NCBI GenBank assembly: GCA_002782365.1
Contig: PFHP01000034.1
Span: 392 to 24,697 of the forward strand
From: Candidatus Kuenenbacteria bacterium CG_4_8_14_3_um_filter_39_15
Lineage (GTDB): Bacteria > Patescibacteriota > Patescibacteriia > UBA2196 > GWA2-42-15
DNA: 24,306 nucleotides
Direction of reading: 5' to 3'
Of this stretch, positions 15,474 to 22,607 are shown piece by piece (position 1 is the first letter of the stretch; each line of letters opens with the position of its first letter). The notes beneath the pieces were generated by a model. It was given only the letters and a program-made list of their open reading frames with translations. It had not been told where the DNA came from and did no database searches. The position numbers were made by a program, and so were the translations under genes.

Positions 15474-15830
15474 ATGGTCAGCGAAGAAAAAAAAGATGAT
15501 AAAAAAATACCTGAACTACGTTCTGGTATGACTGTCCGGGTATATGAAAAAATAAAAGATATTGACCCAAAAGGCAAAGAAAGAACTAGGGTGCAAGTTT
15601 TTGAGGGAATGATTTTAGCAGTAAAAAAGCCAAAAACTCCAGCTGGCACAATTTTGGTTCGCAAAATTTCTCACAATAATGTCGGGGTGGAAAAAATTTT
15701 TCCTCTACAATCGCCATTGGTTGATAAAATAGAAATAATGAAAGAAATAAAAACCAGAAGAGCCAAATTATATTTTTTGCCAACTTATAAAAAGAGGCTG
15801 AAATTAAAAGGGAAGAAAAATAATAAATAA
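15474..15830 (+). CDS. rplS: 50S ribosomal protein bL19
   Basis: bL19 lies at the 30S-50S interface and contributes to an intersubunit bridge. The 118-residue protein has the family pattern: PELRSGMTVRVYEKIKD, an RTRVQVFEGMIL strand, TILVRKISHNNVGVEKIFPLQSPLVDKIEI and RRAKLYFL near the end, then a basic tail (KRLKLKGKKNNK). The N-terminus (MVSEEKKDDKK) is short and charged. ATG 15474 is the natural start. The usual rplS partners (trmD, rimM) are absent; rpsP, normally in that operon, is instead next to 16S at 1583. A hairpin and tRNA-Leu follow. Confidence 0.97.
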   Translation: MVSEEKKDDKKIPELRSGMTVRVYEKIKDIDPKGKERTRVQVFEGMILAVKKPKTPAGTILVRKISHNNVGVEKIFPLQSPLVDKIEIMKEIKTRRAKLYFLPTYKKRLKLKGKKNNK

Positions 15831-15858
15831 TTGAATTTTTTTTAAATTATTGTATAAT
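15831..15858 (+). promoter_or_regulatory. Promoter for tRNA-Leu
   Basis: TTGAAT (15831-15836) and a consensus TATAAT (15853-15858) are separated by 16 nt, starting right after the rplS stop. The -10 overlaps the left arm of the hairpin at 15854-15889, so the predicted start (about 15865) lies inside that stem. Confidence 0.5.
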
Positions 15859-15889
15859 AAAAGTGATCTTGGTAGATCACTTTTATTAT
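15854..15889 (+). terminator. Long perfect hairpin between rplS and tRNA-Leu (likely rplS terminator)
   Basis: Fifteen bases at 15854-15868 pair perfectly with 15875-15889 around the loop TTGGTA; the core is AAGTGATC/GATCACTT. The right arm is T-rich and continues into TTATTATTATTT, giving a terminator-like U tract. It starts only 23 nt after the rplS stop and ends 7 nt before the tRNA. Confidence 0.7.
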
Positions 15890-15896
15890 TATTTAG

Positions 15897-15978
15897 GCGG
15901 ATGTGGAGAAATTGGTAAACTCGCAGCCTTGAGGTGGCTGTGCCTTCGGGCTTGGGGGTTCAACTCCCCCCATCCGCA
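15897..15978 (+). tRNA. tRNA-Leu (anticodon GAG)
   Basis: The 82-nt class II tRNA folds fully. The acceptor stem is GCGGATG (15897-15903) with CATCCGC (15971-15977) and discriminator A. The anticodon stem is CAGCC/GGCTG with loop TTGAGGT, so the anticodon is GAG (reads CUU/CUC). There is an extended variable arm (TGCCTTCGGGCT) and a T arm GGGGG-TTCAACT-CCCCC. The 3' CCA is not encoded (TTTG follows), so a CCA-adding enzyme is required. Confidence 0.96.
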
Positions 15979-15990
15979 TTTGTTTACTTA

Positions 15991-16026
15991 TGGACAAATA
16001 TGGTAGTGCATTGACATATTTGTCCA
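15991..16026. promoter_or_regulatory. Perfect 12-bp inverted repeat over the ATPase promoter (operator candidate)
   Basis: TGGACAAATATG (15991-16002) and CATATTTGTCCA (16015-16026) are exact reverse complements separated by 12 nt. The right arm overlaps the last bases of the -35 hexamer and runs into the spacer. This is the layout of an operator where a dimeric repressor would block polymerase. A mobile-element end is another possibility. Confidence 0.7.
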
Positions 16027-16039
16027 GTAATGCTATACT
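16011..16039 (+). promoter_or_regulatory. Strong sigma-70-type promoter for the AAA_14 ATPase
   Basis: A consensus -35 TTGACA (16011-16016) and near-consensus -10 TATACT (16034-16039) are separated by the ideal 17 nt. The predicted start, about 16046, is within 2 nt of the ATG at 16048, so the mRNA should be leaderless. Confidence 0.8.
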
Positions 16040-16047
16040 GATAATAT

Positions 16048-17226
16048 ATGATAAAACGACAAATTTCCAAACAAATTCTTAAATATCTTAAACAATACCC
16101 TGTAATATCACTGACGGGCCCAAGACAATCAGGAAAAACAACCTTGGTTAAAAATATTTTTCCTAAAATGGATTATCTTAATCTTGAAGATATTGAAACT
16201 AGAGATTTTGCCATGCGCGACCCGAAAAGTTTTTTGGGTAACCACCCAAAAGGCCTTATTATTGATGAAGTACAGCGAATACCTGAATTAATGTCGCAGA
16301 TACAGGTAATAGTGGACGAAAAAAAAGTACCAGGTCAGTTTATTTTAACGGGATCACAAAATTTTCTTTTAATGGAAAAAGTCAGCCAATCTTTAGCTGG
16401 CAGGACGGCTATTTTAAATTTGCTGCCCTTTTCCCTACTTGAATTGGAAAAAGCGAATATTAATTTAAGTGGGGAATTGGAAAAAATTTTACTAAAAGGT
16501 TTTTACCCGAAGTTATTTGATCAAAAGATAGAGATTAAAAATTATTATTCAAACTATATTCAAACCTATATTGAAAGAGATGTGCGAACGTTAAAAAATA
16601 TTGCTAATCTCAATACTTTTAAACGTTTTTTGGATTTATGCGCCGGCAGGTGCGGACAGATATTGAATTATTTTTCTCTGGCACAAGATTGTGGCATTGA
16701 TCAAAAAACAGCTAAAGAATGGGTATCGATTCTAGAAGCCAGTTTTATTATATTTTTACTGAGGCCTCATTATAAGAATTTCAATAAAAGAGTAACTAAG
16801 ATGCCAAAATTATATTTTTACGATACAGGACTTGCTTGCTCGCTTTTAAATATTTTAAACAAAAAACAGTTGGGGGATCATTATTTAAAAGGCGGCTTGT
16901 TTGAGTCGTTTGTTATTTCTGAATTTTATAAACACAAACTAAATTTAGCTGAAAGGCCTAATTATTATTTTTGGCGCAATAAAACAGGTAATGAAGTAGA
17001 TTTGATTATAGAAAAAGCAGATAAATCAATACCATTGGAAATAAAAGCCGGCAAAACGATCAGCCAGGAATATTTTAAAGGATTAAATTATTTTAATAAA
17101 TTATCAGGCAATAATCCTAAAAATTCTTATGTTATCTACGCTGGCGATCAAAAGCAAGTGGGATCCAGCGGCAATGTTTTCAGCTGGCACAGCCTGCCAG
17201 CAGAGTTAGATAGAATAGACCGATAG
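16048..17226 (+). CDS. AAA_14 / DUF4143 family ATPase
   Basis: The 392-residue protein has the common two-part build. The N-terminal AAA_14 ATPase has Walker A GPRQSGKT (24-31), Walker B LIIDE (70-74, GLIIDEVQRIPEL) and sensor ILTGSQNFLL. The DUF4143 part has a winged-helix-like middle, YFYDTGLACSLL, and a C-terminal PD-(D/E)XK-like core, GNEVDLI...PLEIKAGK (D318, E331, K333). The cellular role of this family is not established. Such genes are often multi-copy and patchily distributed, and ATPase plus nuclease-like fold suggests DNA-directed or defence-related work. It stands alone, 69 nt after tRNA-Leu, with its own strong promoter and palindrome, and is followed by terminators. It therefore looks like an independent, possibly acquired, module. 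Confidence 0.92.
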   Translation: MIKRQISKQILKYLKQYPVISLTGPRQSGKTTLVKNIFPKMDYLNLEDIETRDFAMRDPKSFLGNHPKGLIIDEVQRIPELMSQIQVIVDEKKVPGQFILTGSQNFLLMEKVSQSLAGRTAILNLLPFSLLELEKANINLSGELEKILLKGFYPKLFDQKIEIKNYYSNYIQTYIERDVRTLKNIANLNTFKRFLDLCAGRCGQILNYFSLAQDCGIDQKTAKEWVSILEASFIIFLLRPHYKNFNKRVTKMPKLYFYDTGLACSLLNILNKKQLGDHYLKGGLFESFVISEFYKHKLNLAERPNYYFWRNKTGNEVDLIIEKADKSIPLEIKAGKTISQEYFKGLNYFNKLSGNNPKNSYVIYAGDQKQVGSSGNVFSWHSLPAELDRIDR

Positions 17227-17317
17227 AATTGTCGTCTTTTCAATGTGAATTAAAATAAGTTTGCATTTTTTTCATTATTTCTGTAATATAACAATAGAAT
17301 AAAAACAAAATAACAGG

Positions 17318-17348
17318 AGCAAGTTGGAGGACTTGCTTTTTGGTTTTT
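17318..17348 (+). terminator. Terminator after the ATPase gene
   Basis: AGCAAGT (17318-17324) and ACTTGCT (17331-17337) form a 7-bp stem with a 6-nt loop, followed by TTTTGGTTTTT. It is a plausible rho-independent terminator about 90 nt after the stop codon. Confidence 0.6.
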
Positions 17349-17387
17349 AAAAAAAATTTAAATTAAATAACTAAAAGTTTAAAATCG

Positions 17388-17416
17388 AACGCCAAACTTG
17401 GTTTGGCGTTTTTATT
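17388..17416 (+). terminator. Strong rho-independent terminator upstream of the DUF2079 gene
   Basis: AACGCCAAAC (17388-17397) and GTTTGGCGTT (17401-17410) form a perfect 10-bp stem with a 3-nt loop, followed directly by TTTATTTT. The 224-nt stretch between the ATPase and the next gene otherwise holds only the previous terminator and a promoter. Confidence 0.85.
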
Positions 17417-17444
17417 TTGTTTTACTATATTTTAGGGCTATAAT
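17417..17444 (+). promoter_or_regulatory. Promoter for the DUF2079 membrane protein gene
   Basis: TTGTTT (17417-17422) and a consensus TATAAT (17439-17444) are separated by 16 nt. The predicted start is about 17451, the A of the ATG itself, again giving a leaderless mRNA. Confidence 0.65.
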
Positions 17445-17450
17445 GGATAT

Positions 17451-18935
17451 ATGGAAAAATACTATAAAAAAATATTGTGGTTAGCTATCGCCTTGTATCT
17501 GGTGGTTTTCTCGTTGGTTTCATTTTGTAGATACACGCATTTTCTGTATAACGGCCTTGATCTGGCAATTATCAATAATGTTTTTTGGAATACGGTTCAT
17601 GGCCATTGGTTTTGGTCAAGTATCCAGGGACATTCATACTTGGGCGACCATTGCTCGCCAATCCTAATTTTATTACTGCCAGTTTATTTTTTGTGGCAAT
17701 CGCCACTGCTGCTTTTAATTCTGCAAAGTGTTTTTCTCGGACTGGCCGCCTGGCCAATCTATAAAATTAGCCAATTTAAGTTAAAAGACAACAGTCTGGC
17801 TCTAGGGATTGCCGCCTTATGGCTGATTAATCCCCTGACTCATAATATCAATCTGTATGAATTTAGTTTTATCTCGCTGGCGCCGTTTTTGTTTTTAATG
17901 GCGTTTTATTTTTATTTAAAAAATAAAATATTATTATTTTCTATTTTTATTTTTTTAAGCCTGCTGATTCGCGAAGATGTTGCTTTTATAATTTTAATAT
18001 TTAGTTTAATTATTTTATTTAATAAAAAATATAAAATTGCTGTAATTTTATTTTTTACTTCTATTGCTTGGATTATAATTGCCAACAAAATAATTGCTAG
18101 TTTTTCATCATCTAATTTCTCACCCTTTCTCTATTACTACAGCTGGCTCGGCTCGGCTGGCAGCAGCGCGATTGCGGCTCATATTTTAAGTTACAAAAAT
18201 CTTGAAATGATAACCGGGTTTTTACTGCCTTTTTTGTTTATCCCACTCCTTAAGCCTCAATGGCTGCTGCTAGCTTTAATCCCTTTGGCAGAAATTATAC
18301 TTTCAGCGGCCGGCGGCGGCGCTCAAATTTTTATGATGCATTACGGGGCATTGTTTTTACCAGCGCTAGTCATCGCGTTTATTGGTGGATTTCACCGAGC
18401 AAACCAATTTGTTGAGGATAAATTAAAATCAAAATATCTGTTGCTGATCTGCTTAATGGTGATAAATATTTTCTTGTGGGTTGATTTTGGAGTTTTTAAA
18501 AAAGAAATTTATCCTAACCGGAGTAAGTGGTCAAACACACAGCAGGATAATATTAATGAGATGCTTAAATCCGTTGTAACCCAGGATAAAACTGCCAGTA
18601 TTCTGGCCAGTTATCGCTTGCTGGCCAATTTATCAAGCCGAGAAAATATTTATGCGCTTCATTACTATTTTTTGGGCGTGCAGCAATTTGCCCAGGGACA
18701 GTATATATTAAATAAAAAGCCAGCATATGTAATTCTGGATAAAAATGATCTGCTTGATTTTAAAGAAAATCTTAAGAACTCAAAATGGGCCGGACAATAT
18801 TATGAAAACGGCCAGGAAAGATTAAAAGAATTATTGCAAGATTATGGAGTGGTTGATTTTCAAGCTGATGTGGCGCTATTTAAAAGAGGGTATAAGAGTG
18901 AGATTCAACTGAATAAACTTAATTTGGATTGGTAA
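17451..18935 (+). CDS. DUF2079 family polytopic membrane protein
   Basis: The 494-residue protein has an N-terminal membrane segment (about 8-26) and roughly ten further hydrophobic segments, then a soluble C-terminal part (about 355-494). The first loop matches DUF2079: GLDLAIINNVFWNTVHG (35-51), then WSSIQGHSYLGDHCSPILILLLPVY, with the G-D-H-x-SP signature. DUF2079 proteins resemble GT-C glycosyltransferases in build but the reaction is unknown. A block of membrane glycosyltransferase genes lies on the other strand, so a role in surface glycosylation fits. The end overlaps the convergent gene by 17 nt. Coding strand and promoter set it apart from the minus-strand block. Confidence 0.85.
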   Translation: MEKYYKKILWLAIALYLVVFSLVSFCRYTHFLYNGLDLAIINNVFWNTVHGHWFWSSIQGHSYLGDHCSPILILLLPVYFLWQSPLLLLILQSVFLGLAAWPIYKISQFKLKDNSLALGIAALWLINPLTHNINLYEFSFISLAPFLFLMAFYFYLKNKILLFSIFIFLSLLIREDVAFIILIFSLIILFNKKYKIAVILFFTSIAWIIIANKIIASFSSSNFSPFLYYYSWLGSAGSSAIAAHILSYKNLEMITGFLLPFLFIPLLKPQWLLLALIPLAEIILSAAGGGAQIFMMHYGALFLPALVIAFIGGFHRANQFVEDKLKSKYLLLICLMVINIFLWVDFGVFKKEIYPNRSKWSNTQQDNINEMLKSVVTQDKTASILASYRLLANLSSRENIYALHYYFLGVQQFAQGQYILNKKPAYVILDKNDLLDFKENLKNSKWAGQYYENGQERLKELLQDYGVVDFQADVALFKRGYKSEIQLNKLNLDW

Positions 18936-20433
18936 AAATGTAGACGCTCGGCCTTTCAAAGCCGCCAAATTGCTCTTGGTGAATTAAGGGCCAGTTATGC
19001 GCACTAAACCAATCTAAAACCAAGTTGGCATTATGGATGGTGCCGGCCACACAGGGGCTGATGACAATCGCTCTTTTTTTGTTGCCTAAAATTTGGTTAA
19101 TATCAGGCATATTTTCTTTAGTCAGCACTGGATACCAATTATATTTCACCGCACTCAAAAGCAAATCATCTTCAATGCCTGCTGGTTTATAACCAACAAC
19201 CTCAAGCTTGCCATGGTAATAATAATCAAAAGGCAGTTGGTAGACAAAAGCAGCCACTAAAATTTTATCAGCCGGCTGTTCTACTGATTCAATATATCGC
19301 GCAACCTTATGCCATTTATGATGATATTGCTGAATGAAAAACAGATTATAGGGCAGGAGAAAAATAATAATAATAACAACAAGAGAGACAAGATATTTTA
19401 CTTTAAGTTTAAGATTGCTGAAACCATAAGCCAGAGTTAAATAACAGCCAATTGAGGCGATTGAATAATATTTGACGACCCAAACTTGCAAAAGAAAACC
19501 AAGGAAAATCGGGGTAAGAAAAAGCAAAAGTAAAAAGACTATTGCTGGCGAAAAATTAAAATTTAACCGCAGTTCCCTGGCGGCTAAAGAAAATGATTTA
19601 ATTTTTGTAAAACTTGCTAAAAATAAGACGAAAAACAGTATGAGGGCAATCAATTCAATATAAGGGACTTCAATGGCTAAAAAGAAAAAGGAACGGGGCA
19701 ATTGGAATAAAAAGAAACCTTCTCCTGATGTGTGCCAATACCAAGCAGTTGAATCAAATCTGCTGAAATGAGTGAGCATAAACGAAATCAGCCAAGGACT
19801 AAAAAGAGCCAAAATAATAATTTGAGCATAAAGCCATGATAAAAGTTTTGGCTTTTTGATTTTCAGATAAAAATAATGATAAAAAAAATAGAGATTTTGG
19901 CTGATGAGCAAAAATAGCCCGGTCAGATGAGTATAGTAAGTTAAGAGGGTAAATAAGACATAGAAAAACCAGTTTATCTTCTTTTGACCAGCTAAAACCT
20001 GTAAAAAAAAGTAGCTGGATAAAATACCAAAAAAAAGCATCGGGGCATACATCCTGCCATCCATGGAGAGATGAAGCTGATAAGAAGAAATGGCGAATAA
20101 AAAAGCGGCGAATAATCCTGTTTGAGAATTTTTTAATTTTTTGCCTAGAAAATAGAGAGCCATGATGCCTAGAATACTAAATAAAACTGATGATAGCCGG
20201 ACAGAAATTTCTGTTTGGCCAAAGATACTTGTCCAGTAGTGGAGCAACCAGTAATGCAAGGGCGGGTTATTCTCCCATTGCAAATACTGCCAGCTCGCGA
20301 GAATATTATGCTGGGCAATTGATAAGCTGACTGCTTCGTCAAACCAAAAACTTTGAGAATTTAAAACAGCCGGGATTTTAAAAGCCAGGGCGAGCAGAAT
20401 TATGAGTAATAACAGCAGAATAGATTTTCTCAT
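18919..20433 (-). CDS. GT-C type glycosyltransferase (PMT/ArnT-like, GT39-related)
   Basis: The 504-residue integral membrane protein starts with a signal-anchor-like helix (MRKSILLLLLIILLALAF). In the first external loop it has the catalytic-type acidic motif WFDEAVSLSIAQ (D32/E33) followed by NNPPLHYWLLHYW and VRLSSVLFSILGIMALYFLG, the pattern of the dolichyl/polyprenyl-phosphate mannosyltransferase superfamily (PMT_2). About 11 membrane segments are visible, and the C-terminal 130 residues look extracytoplasmic. Such enzymes take a sugar from a polyprenyl-phosphate donor and add it to proteins or glycolipids outside the membrane. The GT2 gene 33 nt upstream could make that donor. The exact acceptor is unknown. 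Confidence 0.85.
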   Translation of the reverse strand: MRKSILLLLLIILLALAFKIPAVLNSQSFWFDEAVSLSIAQHNILASWQYLQWENNPPLHYWLLHYWTSIFGQTEISVRLSSVLFSILGIMALYFLGKKLKNSQTGLFAAFLFAISSYQLHLSMDGRMYAPMLFFGILSSYFFLQVLAGQKKINWFFYVLFTLLTYYTHLTGLFLLISQNLYFFYHYFYLKIKKPKLLSWLYAQIIILALFSPWLISFMLTHFSRFDSTAWYWHTSGEGFFLFQLPRSFFFLAIEVPYIELIALILFFVLFLASFTKIKSFSLAARELRLNFNFSPAIVFLLLLFLTPIFLGFLLQVWVVKYYSIASIGCYLTLAYGFSNLKLKVKYLVSLVVIIIIFLLPYNLFFIQQYHHKWHKVARYIESVEQPADKILVAAFVYQLPFDYYYHGKLEVVGYKPAGIEDDLLLSAVKYNWYPVLTKENMPDINQILGNKKRAIVISPCVAGTIHNANLVLDWFSAHNWPLIHQEQFGGFERPSVYIFTNPN

Positions 20434-20466
20434 GATTTTATAAACCTTAATCTAATTAATTCTATT

Positions 20467-21177
20467 TTAGCTAAATATACCATATCTTAAAATACACCAC
20501 ACAGCCAAGAAAGCATGGCGCAATTTTAATTTTTTACCTTCCTGATAGGTACGGCCAGTGTAGGAAATACCAACTTCATAAAATCTAAATTTCTGGCGAG
20601 CGACCTTAATAGTAAATTCATTTTCAAAACCAAAACCTTTTTCTTTAAGTTTGATTTTGTTTAACACCTCTTTACTAAATACTTTATAACCAGTTTCCAC
20701 ATCGGTTAAATTCAAATTAGTAACAATGTTGGAAAAAAGCACAATTATTTTATTGCCAAAATAGTGCCAAAAATATAAAACGCGGTGAGGTTTATCGCCG
20801 ACAAATCTTGAACCATAAACGATATCAGCATTGCCATCAAGAATTGGCTTTATTAAATCTTTGTAATCAATTGGATCATATTCAAGATCACCGTCTTGGA
20901 TAATAATAACATCACCCGAGGCATGACCGAAGCCGGTTCGTAGAGCTTCACCTTTGCCGGAATTTTTCTGATGATAAAAGATTTTGATGTCATTTTGACG
21001 AATATTAGCAAGAATGTCCTTTGTTCCATCAGTAGAACCATCATCAACAATTATTATTTCTTTAATTAGGCCATTGGTGTAGCTATTCTGCACTTTTTTA
21101 AGAATAGCTAAAAAAGTATCTTTTTCATTATATACTGGAATAATAATTGATACTTTTTGAAAGCTATTTTTTAACAT
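20467..21177 (-). CDS. GT2 glycosyltransferase, polyprenyl-phosphate mannose/glucose synthase-like
   Basis: The 236-residue protein is a GT-A fold family 2 enzyme of the DPM1 type. It has VSIIIPVYNEKDTF (9-22), EIIIVDDGSTDGT with D45/D46, GKGEALRTGFGHASGD (75-89), the metal-binding D95-G-D97 (IIQDGDLEYDP) and VYGSRF. It ends in a conserved FRFYEVGISYTGRTYQEGKKLK stretch without C-terminal membrane helices, so it is of the soluble or peripheral class. It would load a sugar from a nucleotide donor onto a polyprenyl phosphate at the cytoplasmic face, supplying the neighbouring GT-C proteins. It lies 27 nt after the upstream membrane protein gene. No Shine-Dalgarno precedes ATG 21177. Confidence 0.9.
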   Translation of the reverse strand: MLKNSFQKVSIIIPVYNEKDTFLAILKKVQNSYTNGLIKEIIIVDDGSTDGTKDILANIRQNDIKIFYHQKNSGKGEALRTGFGHASGDVIIIQDGDLEYDPIDYKDLIKPILDGNADIVYGSRFVGDKPHRVLYFWHYFGNKIIVLFSNIVTNLNLTDVETGYKVFSKEVLNKIKLKEKGFGFENEFTIKVARQKFRFYEVGISYTGRTYQEGKKLKLRHAFLAVWCILRYGIFS

Positions 21178-21204
21178 AAATTGAGAAAATATTTAAAGGT
21201 TGGT

Positions 21205-22539
21205 TTATTGTGACTCATTTAATTTGCGTTTTTTATCAAATTTATCCTTATAGAGAAGATGGAGATATTTGCCGGGATCTTCAAGAGATTTGGCATTTTG
21301 GCAACTAAAGATTGGGTGATTTTTCCAATCCCACAACTGATTCCGGTGATTAATAACATCATCAGCAGTATTACCCATGCGACAAGGGGAAAAAAAGGCT
21401 CCAATGATTTCAATATAAAAAGAGAGGCAGACTAATATAACAAAAAAATATTTTAATATAATATTTTTGTTATCCAGCAACTTTTCCCAAAAAATGGCAA
21501 GCAAAACCAATAATCCAGGCAGCATTTCAATTAATAAACGATAACCAAAACCCCAGCCTCCCCACCACATTACCCACTTTGAATATAACAGCCACAGTAA
21601 AATTGTGCCAATGGAAATATATTTATATAACGGATTAAATTCTTTTTTTGTAAAAACAAAATAAATTGCTACAAATGCAAAAATAAATATGGGGGAATGG
21701 GTCAGTAAGCCATGGCTAGGACTAAAAAATAATCCAAGAAGACCATTAAAGATATTATTTGTAAAATGATAAACTTGAGCCTGTCCAAGATTTTTAAATT
21801 GATGATAATAAATATAGGAGTAAGTAAACAAAAGGCCAATTGGGATGCTGCCTAAAATTAAAAATTTTATTATTTGCTTCCTGTGATGAACGCAAATATA
21901 AATGAATATCGGCAAGAATAATAAAAGATCCGAAGGCCTGCTCCAAATTGCCCAGCCAGCAAAAAAACCAACCCAAGCTAAATATTTCGACTTTTTTTGG
22001 CCTAAAAATAATAAAAACAATGAGATATTAATAAATAATACGCTGGGCCCGTGTTGCCACAATCCCCGACTGGCCACCGTCCATATATTGGTGGCAAAAC
22101 CAAAAATTAGCGCCATAAATAAAGAAGTCTTGGGCCTAAAAATTTGACTAAGCGCTAAATACATAAAAACTACTGCCAAAGAGGCAATTAGGGAACTTGT
22201 TATTTTTGAAAGTAGTTTCGTATGCGCTGTAATGTCAAAACCAAGTAAATCAACAAAATAATAAATAGGAACAGCTAATATCCCGGGCAAAACAGGATAA
22301 ACAGAAACGACTTTACCCGTGGGCTCAACCCGATAAAACCAATATTGGCTGTGCGTCTGGCCGTTATCTGAAAAAAATTCACTAAAATCCAAATCAAAAT
22401 CTTTGATGATAGTAATAGGTGTTAGCTCCGCAGCCCTTGTGTCGCCGCTTGTTTCGTAGCTTAAATTTAAATTGTAAACAATAAAAGACAATAGAAATAA
22501 AATTACACAATTTTGAAATAATTTTTGATTTGATAACAT
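21205..22539 (-). CDS. Polytopic membrane protein, probable GT-C type glycosyltransferase
   Basis: From ATG 22539 (MLSNQKLFQNCVILFLLSF) the protein has 444 residues; a TTG eight codons upstream is a weaker start. About ten hydrophobic segments are visible. The first extracytoplasmic loop (about residues 30-85) carries the acidic stretches SGDTRAAELTP and KDFDLDFSEFF. Conserved-looking motifs are SRGLWQHGPSVLF, AIWSRPSDLLLF, LFFSPSHGLLTHSPIFIF and WWGGWGFGYRLL. I recognise this type as recurrent in bacterial surface-polysaccharide regions but cannot name an activity. The acidic first loop and the setting between GT2 genes support GT-C membership. The C-terminus is short and basic. Confidence 0.7.
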   Translation of the reverse strand: MLSNQKLFQNCVILFLLSFIVYNLNLSYETSGDTRAAELTPITIIKDFDLDFSEFFSDNGQTHSQYWFYRVEPTGKVVSVYPVLPGILAVPIYYFVDLLGFDITAHTKLLSKITSSLIASLAVVFMYLALSQIFRPKTSLFMALIFGFATNIWTVASRGLWQHGPSVLFINISLFLLFLGQKKSKYLAWVGFFAGWAIWSRPSDLLLFLPIFIYICVHHRKQIIKFLILGSIPIGLLFTYSYIYYHQFKNLGQAQVYHFTNNIFNGLLGLFFSPSHGLLTHSPIFIFAFVAIYFVFTKKEFNPLYKYISIGTILLWLLYSKWVMWWGGWGFGYRLLIEMLPGLLVLLAIFWEKLLDNKNIILKYFFVILVCLSFYIEIIGAFFSPCRMGNTADDVINHRNQLWDWKNHPIFSCQNAKSLEDPGKYLHLLYKDKFDKKRKLNESQ

Positions 22540-22607
22540 AAATTGATTAGAATACTTTAACAAAAATATCCTTATAATATTGCCTGCATAAACCTAAATA
22601 ATTTTGT

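Noticed and set aside
15897..17450. Integrative element bounded by tRNA-Leu attachment sites
   Set aside because: No integrase and no second copy of the tRNA 3' end were seen downstream.
18820..18950. Terminator between the convergent DUF2079 and PMT-like genes
   Set aside because: The genes overlap and I see no convincing stem with a T-run on either strand.
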